This document shows positions 7,324 to 15,263 of a stretch of DNA of 16,424 bases, piece after piece. The notes below the pieces were generated by a model. The model ran no database searches. It was not told the DNA's origin and saw only the letters and a program-made list of their open reading frames with translations. The position numbers and the translations under genes are program-made. The stretch lies in assembly GCA_042096095.1 (NCBI GenBank), contig JBELME010000074.1, positions 1-16,424 of the forward strand, written 5' to 3'. This stretch comes from Enterovibrio sp042096095 (lineage in GTDB: Bacteria > Pseudomonadota > Gammaproteobacteria > Enterobacterales > Vibrionaceae). How positions within the stretch are numbered: the first letter of the stretch is position 1; each line of letters begins with the position of its first letter.

Positions 7324-8817
7324 GTGAATATTCTTGGGTATTTTCAAAAAGTAGGTAAAGCATTGATGGTGCCGGTCGCCACGCTTCCTGCAGCTGCAAT
7401 TTTAATGGGTATTGGTTACTGGATTGATCCAAATGGTTGGGGGGCTAACAGTGCACTTGCAGCTTTCTTGATCAAAGCAGGCGCCGCAATTATCGACAAT
7501 ATGTCTGTACTGTTCGCAGTTGGTGTTGCGTACGGTATGTCTAAAGATAAAGATGGTGCTGCTGCGCTATCTGGTTTTGTTGGTTTCCTTGTTGTTACCA
7601 CGCTTCTGTCTCCGGGCGCTGTTGCACAAATCCAGGGTATCGACCCTAGCGCTGTGCCAGCTGCATTCGGCAAAATCAACAACCAGTTCGTAGGTATCTT
7701 GGTTGGTATCGTTTCTGCTGAACTGTACAACCGTTTCTCTTCAGTTGAACTTCACAAAGCGTTGGCGTTCTTCTCTGGTAAGCGTCTTGTACCAATCCTG
7801 ACGTCTTTCGCTGGTATCTTCATTGCGTTCATCCTGATGTACGTATGGCCAACCGTATACGGTGGTCTAGTAAGCTTCGGTGAAGGCATCCAGGGCATGG
7901 GTGAAGTAGGTGCTGGTCTATATGCATTCTTTAACCGTCTTCTGATCCCTGTTGGTCTGCACCACGCACTGAACTCAGTATTCTGGTTCGACGTTGCAGG
8001 CATTAACGATATTCCTAACTTCCTGGGTGGCGCTAAGTCTATCGCAGAAGGTACAGCGACTGTTGGTGTAACAGGTATGTACCAAGCGGGCTTCTTCCCA
8101 ATCATGATGTTTGGTCTTCCAGGCGCGGCATTGGCTATTTACCACACTGCTAAGAAAGAAAACAAAGAGAAAGTTGCATCTATCATGATCGCTGCTGCTT
8201 TGGCATCTTTCTTCACGGGTGTTACCGAGCCACTAGAATTCTCATTCATGTTCCTAGCGCCTGGCCTATATGTACTGCACGCAGCGCTGACGGGTATCTC
8301 TGTATACATCGCAGCTTCAATGCAGTGGATTGCAGGTTTCGGCTTCTCAGCTGGTCTTGTTGATATGGTTCTGTCTACGCGTAACCCGCTAGCCGTTAAC
8401 TGGTTCATGCTGATTGTCCAAGGTGCAGTGTTCTCAGTGATTTACTACACTGTGTTCCGTGCCGTTATCGTTAAATTCGACCTGAAAACGCCAGGCCGTG
8501 AAGACGAAGAAGAAGAATCAACTTCTGGTGTTACTGGTTCGAAAGAAACGGGTGAACTAGCGCGTCAATACCTGAAAGCGCTGGGTGGCCACGACAACCT
8601 GACCAACATCGATGCATGTATCACTCGTCTACGTCTGACTGTTAAAGATGGCAGCCAGATCGATGAGAAAACGCTGAAAGCACTTGGTGCGATGGGCGTT
8701 GTTAAATTGGGCACCAACAACCTACAGGTTATCTTGGGTCCTCTAGCAGAAATCGTTGCCGGCGAAATGAAAAAAGTTGGCGTCAGCGAAGATTTGACGA
8801 ACGTCAAACTGCCATAA
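7324..8817 (+). CDS. nagE: N-acetylglucosamine-specific PTS permease, EIICB
   Basis: Inner-membrane PTS transporter that imports GlcNAc and phosphorylates it to GlcNAc-6-P, 497 aa. The IIC domain (about 1-385) begins MNILGYFQKVGKALMVP, and shows the motifs RLLIPVGLHHALN and GVTEPLEF (299-306, with the conserved T-E-P). A linker rich in Asp/Glu (about 390-410) leads to the IIB domain, whose phospho-cysteine is C432 in NIDACITRLRL. It stops after IIB, whereas E. coli NagE (about 648 aa) carries a fused IIA; no fragment of IIA follows, so this looks like the normal short vibrio form rather than a truncation. Phosphate must come from a separate IIA, most likely EIIA-Glc. The start is GTG (7324), with AGGGGGA upstream. 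It is divergent from nagBAC and shares its CRP/NagC control region. Confidence 0.95.
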   Translation: MNILGYFQKVGKALMVPVATLPAAAILMGIGYWIDPNGWGANSALAAFLIKAGAAIIDNMSVLFAVGVAYGMSKDKDGAAALSGFVGFLVVTTLLSPGAVAQIQGIDPSAVPAAFGKINNQFVGILVGIVSAELYNRFSSVELHKALAFFSGKRLVPILTSFAGIFIAFILMYVWPTVYGGLVSFGEGIQGMGEVGAGLYAFFNRLLIPVGLHHALNSVFWFDVAGINDIPNFLGGAKSIAEGTATVGVTGMYQAGFFPIMMFGLPGAALAIYHTAKKENKEKVASIMIAAALASFFTGVTEPLEFSFMFLAPGLYVLHAALTGISVYIAASMQWIAGFGFSAGLVDMVLSTRNPLAVNWFMLIVQGAVFSVIYYTVFRAVIVKFDLKTPGREDEEEESTSGVTGSKETGELARQYLKALGGHDNLTNIDACITRLRLTVKDGSQIDEKTLKALGAMGVVKLGTNNLQVILGPLAEIVAGEMKKVGVSEDLTNVKLP

Positions 8818-8823
8818 TCTAAT
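8794..8823 (+). promoter_or_regulatory. Candidate internal promoter for the chitobiase gene
   Basis: TTGACG (8794-8799, 5 of 6) and TCTAAT (8818-8823, 5 of 6) lie 18 bp apart across the nagE stop codon. A transcript starting near 8830 would have to pass the hairpin at 8845-8874 before reaching the coding region. Confidence 0.4.
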
Positions 8824-8844
8824 TTACTGACAAATTAGTTATCT

Positions 8845-8874
8845 AGCCGGCCTTTAACAGGGTCGGCTTTTTTT
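8845..8874 (+). terminator. Intrinsic terminator between nagE and the chitobiase gene
   Basis: Stem AGCCGGCC (8845-8852) pairs with GG(G)TCGGCT (8860-8868) through one G-U pair, with loop TTTAACA, followed by T7. It lies 28 bp after the nagE stop and 36 bp before the chitobiase ATG. It should end most nagE transcripts or act as a partial terminator in a nagE-chitobiase operon. Confidence 0.82.
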
Positions 8875-8882
8875 GGGCCTTT

Positions 8883-8892
8883 TTCGGCCGAA
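8883..8892. repeat. Perfect 10-bp palindrome upstream of the chitobiase start
   Basis: TTCGGCCGAA ends 4 bp before the ribosome binding site. Its GGCC core can pair with GGCC at 8876-8879, or its GGCCG with CGGCC in the left arm of the preceding terminator stem (8848-8852). It could be an RNA switch element, a TTCG/CGAA repressor half-site pair, or chance. Confidence 0.35.
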
Positions 8893-8909
8893 TCGTAGGA
8901 AAAATGTAT

Positions 8910-11588
8910 ATGAATAAGACGTTTAAGCTTGGATTTCTCTCTGTTGCGATTGCAGCAGGCCTAGCAGGTTGTGGCGTTATTCCACAGCAATCTGCTGATC
9001 AAAACGTTGTTGATGCATTGGCATCTCAACTGGACATCAGTTATGACGTTCAAACTAACCAGGGTGCGCAAGAAGGTCTTGCGTGTCAGGCAATGGGCGC
9101 TGAGTGGGCATCATGTAACAACGTTATCATGACGGTTGTTAATGAAGGTGAGGCCGTTGCTGATAACAACTGGCGTATCTATTTGCACAGCATTCGCGTG
9201 ATTCTAGACGTAGCAAATGAAGATTTCACCATCAAGCACATTACCGGCGACCTCTACGAGCTAGCTCCAACTGCGTCATTCAAAGGTTTCGCGAAAGACG
9301 AGACCGTTGAAATTCCGATGATTGCTGAATACTGGCAATTGTTTGAAACCGACTTCATGCCACGTGCCTATGTGGTTGCTGGTGATGCAACACCACGCGT
9401 GATTGACTCTCTAGACACTGAAAACGTTGATGCGTTTGTTGCAGAAATTGATGGCAACAAATGGAAACGCACGCCTGAAGACAACAACATTCTGGCGACA
9501 GCGGCGTCTCGCTTCGCGAAAAACAGCGATGTTGAAGCCCTGTCTGAAAGTGCTATCGACGTTGCAATTATCCCAACACCGCTGAAAACGCGTCAAATGA
9601 GAGTCGAGTTGAACGTCGCGTCTGGTTTTGCTCTTAGTAACAACGCGTTGGATGTTGAACAGCTAGCGGCATTTGAAGCGCGTGCAGCGCTACTGGGTGT
9701 AAACACCAAAGGCGAAACTGCGTTAAGTATCACAATGGATGAGAAAGCGTTCAACGACGAAGAAGCAGTATCGGGCGCATACAAGCTTGCGATTAACGCC
9801 AATGGTGTTGAGGTATTAGGCTTCGACAGCGTGGGTGCTTTCTACGGTCTTCAGTCTCTGCTTGCGCTGACAGAAAAAGGCGAGAACGCAACCCTGCCAA
9901 TGGTTGCGATTGAAGATGCCCCACGTTTTGAGTACCGCGGTGTGATGGTCGATGTGGGCCGTAACTTCCATTCAAAAGAAGCGATGTTGCGTACCATTGA
10001 TCAAATGGCGGCGTACAAGCTAAACAAACTTCACCTGCACTTGACTGATGATGAAGGCTGGCGTCTAGAGATCCCTGGCTTGCCAGAATTGACTGATGTG
10101 GGTTCAAACCGTTGTCACGATCTTTCAGAGACATCATGTCTGCTACCACAGCTTGGTTCAGGCCCTGCAACTGACAACTTCGGTTCGGGTTTCTTCTCTA
10201 AAGCGGATTACGTAGAAATTCTACGTCATGCAAAAGCACGTGGCATTGAAGTGATCCCAGAAATCGACATGCCTGCGCACTCTCGGGCAGCCGTTGTGTC
10301 GATGGAAGCGCGTTACACCAAATATGCAGAGCAAGGCGATCTAGCGAAAGCAGAAGAGTTCCGTCTGATGGACCCATTGGATACATCAAACGTTACGACG
10401 GTTCAGCTTTACGACAAGCGCAGCTTCATCAATCCATGTATGGATTCGTCTCTTCGTTTCGTTGATAAAGTGATCACCGAAGTGAAAGCGATGCACGCAG
10501 AAGCGGGTATGCCGCTAAACACCTGGCATTTTGGTGGTGACGAAGCGAAAAACATCAAGTTGAATGCTGGCTTCCAAGATATCAATGCGTCTGAGCCTGT
10601 GGCTTGGAAAGGTAACATTGACATGAGCAAAGAAGATAAACCGTTTGCTCAGTCTCCAATGTGTCAAAAAATGATTGCTGAAGGCGCGGCGGCAGACTTC
10701 GGTCACCTACCAAGCTACTTTGCAGAGCGCGTAAGTGGTGTTGTAAATGCACACGGCATTGAAAACTTCCAAGCATGGCAAGATGGCCTGAAGTACTCGA
10801 AAGATGCCTCAGCGTTTGAGACCGAAAACACCCGCGTAAACTTCTGGGACGTGCTTTACTGGGGCGGCGACGCGTCAGCATATGATTGGGCAAGCAAAGG
10901 CTACGATGTGATCGTGTCTAACCCTGACTATGTGTACATGGACATGCCGTACGAAGTTGACCCGAAAGAACGTGGTTACTATTGGGCAACCCGTGCAACG
11001 GATACCCGTAAGATGTTTGGCTTTGCACCAGAGAACTTGCCTCAGAATGCTGAAACGTCAGTAGATCGCGATGGCAATGGTTTCAACGGTAAAGGTACTG
11101 TTGACCACAATCAAGGTTTCTACGGTCTATCTGCACAGCTTTGGAGTGAAACGGTTCGCACTGATGCACAGTACGAGTACATGGTATTCCCACGAGTGAT
11201 CGCAGCGGCTGAGCGTGCATGGCACAAAGCTGACTGGGAACTGGATTACCAAGTCGGTAAAGCTTTCAACCTAGACACCAACTTCGTGAACAAAGATGCC
11301 CAGCTACAAGACTGGACACGCTTTGCAAACGTGATGGGCCAACGTGAAATGGCGAAGCTGGATGCCGCAGGCATTCAATACCGTATTCCAGTTCCAGGTG
11401 CTAAATTGGACGCGGGTAAGCTTCACATGAACATCAGCATGCCAGGTCTACCGCTTCAATACTCTGTTGATGCGGGTAAGACATGGATCGACTACTCAGC
11501 GCCAGTGGCTATTGACAGCAATGTTAATGTAAAAGTGCGCGCTTTGAGTGCAGATAAACAACGCGAAGGTCGTGCGGTTTCTCTGTAA
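8910..11588 (+). CDS. chb: Chitobiase / beta-N-acetylhexosaminidase (GH20), outer-membrane lipoprotein
   Basis: Hydrolyses chitobiose and related GlcNAc oligomers to GlcNAc. Of two in-frame ATGs (8904, 8910) the second is preferred: the ribosome site AGGA (8897-8900) is 3 nt from the first and 9 nt from the second. That gives 892 aa, near the size of vibrio chitobiases. The N-terminus is a lipoprotein signal ending in the lipobox LAGC, with Cys21 to be lipidated and Gly at +2 (no Asp), which favours the outer membrane. Domain order: CHB_HEX-type N-terminal domain (about 35-195), GH20 alpha/beta domain (about 215-335), the catalytic barrel (about 340-790) and a small C-terminal Ig-like domain (about 810-892). 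The catalytic pair is D544-E545 in HFGGDEA; R343 and HLHLTDDEGW (375-384) also belong to the active site. It lies directly downstream of nagE, so product release and uptake genes are adjacent. Confidence 0.95.
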   Translation: MNKTFKLGFLSVAIAAGLAGCGVIPQQSADQNVVDALASQLDISYDVQTNQGAQEGLACQAMGAEWASCNNVIMTVVNEGEAVADNNWRIYLHSIRVILDVANEDFTIKHITGDLYELAPTASFKGFAKDETVEIPMIAEYWQLFETDFMPRAYVVAGDATPRVIDSLDTENVDAFVAEIDGNKWKRTPEDNNILATAASRFAKNSDVEALSESAIDVAIIPTPLKTRQMRVELNVASGFALSNNALDVEQLAAFEARAALLGVNTKGETALSITMDEKAFNDEEAVSGAYKLAINANGVEVLGFDSVGAFYGLQSLLALTEKGENATLPMVAIEDAPRFEYRGVMVDVGRNFHSKEAMLRTIDQMAAYKLNKLHLHLTDDEGWRLEIPGLPELTDVGSNRCHDLSETSCLLPQLGSGPATDNFGSGFFSKADYVEILRHAKARGIEVIPEIDMPAHSRAAVVSMEARYTKYAEQGDLAKAEEFRLMDPLDTSNVTTVQLYDKRSFINPCMDSSLRFVDKVITEVKAMHAEAGMPLNTWHFGGDEAKNIKLNAGFQDINASEPVAWKGNIDMSKEDKPFAQSPMCQKMIAEGAAADFGHLPSYFAERVSGVVNAHGIENFQAWQDGLKYSKDASAFETENTRVNFWDVLYWGGDASAYDWASKGYDVIVSNPDYVYMDMPYEVDPKERGYYWATRATDTRKMFGFAPENLPQNAETSVDRDGNGFNGKGTVDHNQGFYGLSAQLWSETVRTDAQYEYMVFPRVIAAAERAWHKADWELDYQVGKAFNLDTNFVNKDAQLQDWTRFANVMGQREMAKLDAAGIQYRIPVPGAKLDAGKLHMNISMPGLPLQYSVDAGKTWIDYSAPVAIDSNVNVKVRALSADKQREGRAVSL

Positions 11589-11605
11589 TTCCCTCGAAAA
11601 GCATC

Positions 11606-11633
11606 AAAGCCCGCGTCTCGCGGGCTTTTTTTT
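11606..11633 (+). terminator. Intrinsic terminator after the chitobiase gene
   Basis: Arms AAAGCCCGCG (11606-11615) and CGCGGGCTTT (11619-11628) are perfect, with loop TCT and a T8 tract (11626-11633). It starts 17 bp after the stop codon and closes the nag/chitobiase module on this side. Confidence 0.93.
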
Positions 11634-11664
11634 GTCCAAATGGCTTTGGTGCGTTCAGTAGTGG

Positions 11665-11693
11665 TTGAGTAAATAGCCACGATCGGGGATTAT
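11665..11693 (+). promoter_or_regulatory. Candidate sigma70 promoter for glnS
   Basis: TTGAGT (11665-11670) and GATTAT (11688-11693) are each 4 of 6 to consensus, with ideal 17-bp spacing. The start would be near 11700 and the leader about 48 nt. Confidence 0.4.
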
Positions 11694-11747
11694 TGGGCGT
11701 TATTTTTAAGTTATGTCGAATTCGGTTCTTCCTACGAGGTATTTTTG

Positions 11748-13418
11748 ATGAGTGAGTCTGAGGCTCGTCCAAGCAACTTTATCCGTCAAATCATCGACAA
11801 AGATTTGGCGAATGGTGCTCATGCAACTGTTCACACGCGTTTCCCGCCTGAGCCAAATGGCTATTTGCACATTGGCCATGCGAAATCTATCTGCTTGAAC
11901 TTCGGTATCGCGAAAGACTACCAGGGTCAGTGTAATCTTCGTTTTGACGACACCAACCCAGAAAAAGAAGATATTGAGTACGTTGAATCCATCAAGAACG
12001 ATGTGAATTGGTTAGGTTTCCAATGGGACGGTGAGATTTGCTATTCATCTGATTACTTCGATCGCTTACACGGCTATGCTGTCGAGTTGATTGAAAAAGG
12101 CTTGGCATACGTTGAAGAGCTGAGCCCTGATGAAATCCGTGAATATCGTGGCACCTTGACGGCGCCGGGTAAGCACAGCCCATACCGTGATCGTAGTGTT
12201 GAAGAAAACATTGCGCTGTTCGAGAAAATGAAGAACGGTGGCTTTGAAGAAGGTAAAGCGTGTCTGCGTGCGAAAATCGATATGGCATCACCGTTTATGG
12301 TGATGCGCGATCCGGTTATCTACCGCGTGCGTTTTGCTCACCACCACCAAACCGGTGACAAGTGGTGCATTTACCCAATGTACGACTTCACGCACTGTAT
12401 TTCAGATGCGCTTGAAGGCATTACACATAGCCTGTGTACGTTGGAGTTCCAAGATAACCGTCGTCTTTACGATTGGGTATTGGACAACATCACCATTGAA
12501 TGTCAGCCACGTCAGTACGAGTTCAGTCGCCTGAATCTCGAGTATACCGTGATGTCGAAGCGTAAACTGAGCCAGCTTGTAAGCGAAAACTTGGTTAACG
12601 GTTGGGATGATCCTCGCATGCCGACGATTTCGGGTTTGCGTCGTCGTGGTTACACGCCTGCATCAATCCGCGAATTCTGTAAACGCATTGGTGTGACGAA
12701 GCAAGACAACACCATTGAAATGAGTTCACTGGAATCTTGCGTACGTGATGACCTTAACGAAAACGCACCACGTGCAATGGCTGTGCTTGATCCTGTTAAG
12801 CTCGTGATCGAGAACTACGCAGAAGGTGAGATTGAAACATTGGTCGCACCGAATCACCCGAACAAACCAGAAATGGGTGAACGCGAAGTGCCATTTAGCC
12901 GTGAGATTTGGATAGAGCGTGAAGACTTCCGGGAGGAAGCTAACAAGAAGTACAAGCGTCTTGTTCTAGGTAAAGAAGTGCGTCTGCGTAACGCTTACAT
13001 GGTGAAAGCCGAGCGTTGTGAAAAAGATGAAGATGGCAACATCACTACAATCTTCTGTACCTATGACCCAGAAACCTTGGGTAAAGATCCTGCTGACGGC
13101 CGCAAGCCAAAAGGCGTTATCCACTGGGTTTCTGCGGATGCAGGTGTAGAAGCGGAAATTCGTTTGTATGACCGTTTGTTCACCATCGCAAACCCAGCTG
13201 GCGCAGAGGATTTTGCAGCAACCATCAATCCTGAATCACTGAGTGTGACCCGCGGTTATGTTGAGCCAAGCTTAAAAGCGGCAAGTGCAGAACAAGCGTT
13301 CCAGTTCGAGCGTATGGGTTACTTCTGTGTTGATCGTAAAGACAGCACGGGCGAAGCGTTGGTATTTAACCGTACCGTAGGTCTTCGTGATACTTGGGCG
13401 AAAATCGAAGCCAAGTAA
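11748..13418 (+). CDS. glnS: Glutaminyl-tRNA synthetase
   Basis: Cytosolic class I aminoacyl-tRNA synthetase that charges tRNA-Gln. The start is the ATG at 11748 (MSESEARPSNFIRQ, almost identical to E. coli), not the overlapping TTG at 11745; the ribosome site GAGGT is 7 nt upstream. It is 556 aa (E. coli 554). The class I signature is PPEPNGYLHIGH (HIGH at 41-44). The KMSKS-loop variant is VMSKR, with M269-S270-K271, as is normal for GlnRS. The C-terminal beta-barrel anticodon-binding domain runs from about 340 to 550. Sequence identity to E. coli GlnS is obvious over the whole length, so confusion with GltX is ruled out. It is monocistronic, with its own promoter candidate and a terminator shared with the convergent fur gene. 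Confidence 0.98.
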   Translation: MSESEARPSNFIRQIIDKDLANGAHATVHTRFPPEPNGYLHIGHAKSICLNFGIAKDYQGQCNLRFDDTNPEKEDIEYVESIKNDVNWLGFQWDGEICYSSDYFDRLHGYAVELIEKGLAYVEELSPDEIREYRGTLTAPGKHSPYRDRSVEENIALFEKMKNGGFEEGKACLRAKIDMASPFMVMRDPVIYRVRFAHHHQTGDKWCIYPMYDFTHCISDALEGITHSLCTLEFQDNRRLYDWVLDNITIECQPRQYEFSRLNLEYTVMSKRKLSQLVSENLVNGWDDPRMPTISGLRRRGYTPASIREFCKRIGVTKQDNTIEMSSLESCVRDDLNENAPRAMAVLDPVKLVIENYAEGEIETLVAPNHPNKPEMGEREVPFSREIWIEREDFREEANKKYKRLVLGKEVRLRNAYMVKAERCEKDEDGNITTIFCTYDPETLGKDPADGRKPKGVIHWVSADAGVEAEIRLYDRLFTIANPAGAEDFAATINPESLSVTRGYVEPSLKAASAEQAFQFERMGYFCVDRKDSTGEALVFNRTVGLRDTWAKIEAK

Positions 13419-13443
13419 TTGAAAAGAAGATATTGATGACAAT

Positions 13444-13474
13444 AAAAAACCGGATCCTAGGCTCCGGTTTTTTT
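13444..13474. terminator. Bidirectional terminator between glnS and fur
   Basis: Perfect 11-bp arms AAAAAACCGGA (13444-13454) and TCCGGTTTTTT (13463-13473) surround the 8-nt loop TCCTAGGC. T7 follows on the plus strand and the A6 gives a U-tract on the minus strand. It serves both convergent genes, 25 bp after the glnS stop and 21 bp after the fur stop. Confidence 0.92.
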
Positions 13475-13495
13475 GTGTTCTTTTTAACGAAGGTA

Positions 13496-13945
13496 TTAAT
13501 CTTCGTCGTTATGAATACTTGGATCTGCTTTGCAATCGCCCTCTATGCAGTGGCCATAAAGGTACAGGCTGTGGTTGGTTAGACGCACATTATATTGGGT
13601 AGCGATTTCGCGCTGGCGCTGTTCGATTGTTTCGTCGGTAAATTCGATCACTTTACCACAATCCAAACAAACGAGATGGTCGTGGTGATGCTGAGTAGCA
13701 AGTTCGAACACGGACTTACCGCCTTCAAAATGGTGACGAGTAACAATCCCTGCATCGTCGAATTGGTTTAATACGCGATAAACAGTAGCTAAGCCGATTT
13801 CTTCGCCAATATCAATAAGCTTCTTATAGAGGTCTTCGGCGCTGATGTGCTGACAGTCCGGCTGTTGCAAGACTTCTAAAATCTTTAAGCGCGGCAGGGT
13901 GACTTTTAATCCTGCGTCTTTCAGTGCCTTGTTGTTATCTGACAT
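13496..13945 (-). CDS. fur: Ferric uptake regulator Fur
   Basis: Fe2+-responsive repressor of iron-uptake genes, 149 aa, matching vibrio/E. coli length. The open frame extends upstream to 14098, but the start at 13945 gives the conserved MSDNNKALKDAGLKVTLPRLKILE N-terminus region and has AGGA 8 nt before the ATG. The N-terminal winged helix includes the recognition helix GLATVYRVLNQF (51-62). Metal and dimerisation residues follow: H33, E81, the cluster HHHDH (86-90), the C93-x2-C96 pair and the second pair C133/C138. The acidic tail DPSIHNDED is unremarkable. It is convergent with glnS and divergent from a DUF4442 gene. In E. coli it is preceded by fldA in the same orientation; here fldA is also nearby, but separated by the DUF4442 gene on the opposite strand. 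Confidence 0.98.
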   Translation of the reverse strand: MSDNNKALKDAGLKVTLPRLKILEVLQQPDCQHISAEDLYKKLIDIGEEIGLATVYRVLNQFDDAGIVTRHHFEGGKSVFELATQHHHDHLVCLDCGKVIEFTDETIEQRQREIATQYNVRLTNHSLYLYGHCIEGDCKADPSIHNDED

Positions 13946-13999
13946 CCGGTTCTTCCTACGTAATTGCGTTTTCCCTAAGTGTGAATGAGAACGGGAAAA

Positions 14000-14027
14000 T
14001 TGATAAGTAGCGTAACAAATGTGATAA
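14000..14027 (-). promoter_or_regulatory. Weak candidate fur promoter with paired GATAAG motifs
   Basis: On the minus strand TTATCA (14022-14027) and TATCAA (14000-14005) are 16 bp apart, each 4 of 6 to consensus. On the plus strand the same bases form two copies of TGATAAG exactly 21 bp apart (14001-14007, 14022-14028). GATAAG is close to the GATAAT hexamer of Fur sites, but there is no complete Fur box. Confidence 0.25.
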
Positions 14028-14084
14028 GCCGCCGCTAGTAGGATAGACCAAATATCTGACTTAATTGCTTGGTTTTGCGGCTTG

Positions 14085-14113
14085 TTGTCGAAATACAAAA
14101 GTGGCAGGATAGT
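14085..14113 (+). promoter_or_regulatory. Candidate promoter for the DUF4442 gene
   Basis: TTGTCG (14085-14090) and GATAGT (14108-14113) are 17 bp apart, 4 of 6 matches each. The start would be near 14120, about 21 nt before the GTG start codon. Confidence 0.3.
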
Positions 14114-14140
14114 ACTGGTTAGACCAGAAAGGGGAGTCTT

Positions 14141-14623
14141 GTGTACAAACTCTACAAACCACGGATTGTGAAATTCGCGCTAAATTGCTGGCCGCCCTTT
14201 TGGGGAGCAGGTATCAAAATACTGTCGATCAGCGATGACTTTTGCGCGACGCAAGTGAGATTGAAACTGCGCTGGTGGAATAAAAATGCCAATCGTACTC
14301 AGTATGGTGGCAGCATATTTTCGATGACGGATCCGATTTATACCTTGATGCTGATGGGGATTTTGCGCGAAGAATATTTCGTGTGGGACAAAGAAGCGGA
14401 TATTAATTTTATTAAACCAGGGGCGTCAGCCTTGTTTGCTGATTTTGTCATTTCTGAAGATGTCATCACGTCGATAAAGCAGCAAACCGCTGGGGGAGAT
14501 AAAGTCTTTCCCGAGTTTATTGTGAACGTGAAGAATGAAGATGGTGACGTAGTAGCGCGGGTTCGTCGGGTGCTTTATGTGAGGAAAAAACCAGATTATA
14601 GAAAAGAATCTGAAAACAAATAG
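14141..14623 (+). CDS. DUF4442-family protein, hotdog-fold putative thioesterase
   Basis: Small cytosolic protein of 160 aa with the DUF4442 pattern: N-terminal MYKLYKPRIVKFALNCWPPF, then N-x-x-x-T-x-x-GG-x-IFSMTDP (about 50-65), which in hotdog-fold (PaaI/YiiD-like) proteins forms the central helix that packs against the sheet. No signal peptide or membrane segment. The start is GTG at 14141, with a strong AAGGGGAG ribosome site 5 nt away. The C-terminus is rich in Lys/Arg. The family is related to acyl-CoA thioesterases, but I cannot point to a catalytic residue, and the substrate is unknown. It is transcribed alone, divergent from fur and convergent with fldA, with which it shares a terminator. 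A role linked to iron is not supported beyond location. Confidence 0.8.
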   Translation: MYKLYKPRIVKFALNCWPPFWGAGIKILSISDDFCATQVRLKLRWWNKNANRTQYGGSIFSMTDPIYTLMLMGILREEYFVWDKEADINFIKPGASALFADFVISEDVITSIKQQTAGGDKVFPEFIVNVKNEDGDVVARVRRVLYVRKKPDYRKESENK

Positions 14624-14627
14624 ACAT

Positions 14628-14654
14628 AAAAAAACGCGCCATCGGCGCGTTTTT
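14628..14654. terminator. Bidirectional terminator between the DUF4442 gene and fldA
   Basis: ACGCGCC/GGCGCGT stem (14634-14640, 14644-14650) with loop ATC, flanked by A7 on the left and T5 on the right. It lies 4 bp after the DUF4442 stop and 15 bp after the fldA stop, so it serves both convergent genes. Confidence 0.92.
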
Positions 14655-14669
14655 CGCAGATGTTCTTGC

Positions 14670-15197
14670 TTAACCTTCTAGCTCTGCAAGACACATTTCT
14701 TCGTGAATTTGCTTCACCCAGTTTTCAACGCGCTGAGCAGTTAGCTCTGGTTGACGGTCTTCATCAACACATAGACCCACAAAGTGGTTGTCATCAACAA
14801 GTGCCTTAGACGCTTCAAACTCGTAACTTTCAGTTGGCCAGTGACCAATGATGGTGCCGCCTTTGGTTTCAACGATGTCACGGATTGTGCCCATCGAATC
14901 ACAGAAGTACTCTGCGTAGTCTTCTTGGTCACCACAGCCGAAAATCGCAACCAGCTTGGTTGAGAAATCTACTTGCTCAAGTTCTGGGAAGAAATCATCC
15001 CAATCACACTGTGCTTCACCGTAGTACCATGTTGGGATACCAAGCAGTAGAAGGTCAAAGTTATCGATGTCTTCTTTGCTGCTTTTAGCGATGTCCTGAA
15101 CGTGGACCAGTTGTTTACCCAGTTGTTTTTGAATCATCTTGGCGATAGCTTCAGTGTTACCTGTATCGCTACCAAAGAAGAGACCTACGCTCGCCAT
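14670..15197 (-). CDS. fldA: Flavodoxin 1 (long-chain)
   Basis: Cytosolic FMN electron carrier of 175 aa (E. coli FldA 176). The phosphate-binding loop is SDTGNTE (10-16). The isoalloxazine-stacking loops are PTWYYGEAQCDWD (55-67, W57) and GDQEDYAEYFCD (89-100, Y94). The inserted strand typical of long-chain flavodoxins is present (TESYEFEASKAL, about 122-133). The protein is strongly acidic, as expected. The ribosome site is modest: AGGT about 11 nt before the ATG at 15197. Its gene follows a DUF2788 gene on the same strand after a 133-bp gap that holds an 8-bp-stem hairpin (15264-15282) and no clear promoter. In enterobacteria FldA supports ferredoxin/flavodoxin reductase reactions and is co-located with fur, a link that fits replacement of ferredoxin under iron shortage. 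Confidence 0.97.
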   Translation of the reverse strand: MASVGLFFGSDTGNTEAIAKMIQKQLGKQLVHVQDIAKSSKEDIDNFDLLLLGIPTWYYGEAQCDWDDFFPELEQVDFSTKLVAIFGCGDQEDYAEYFCDSMGTIRDIVETKGGTIIGHWPTESYEFEASKALVDDNHFVGLCVDEDRQPELTAQRVENWVKQIHEEMCLAELEG

Positions 15198-15263
15198 AAT
15201 AGAGGGTACCTATTTTTTGTTAAGCGGGGTGCAATACACACAACCCCAAAATGTTAAGTGTAG

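Noticed and set aside
82..11588. Functional nitrogen module linking asnB, nagB ammonia release and glnS
   Set aside because: These genes have separate promoters and terminators and the idea rests only on proximity.
13946..14098. N-terminal extension of Fur by 51 residues
   Set aside because: It is unlike any Fur N-terminus and covers the promoter region; the ATG at 13945 has a ribosome site and gives the standard 149-aa protein.
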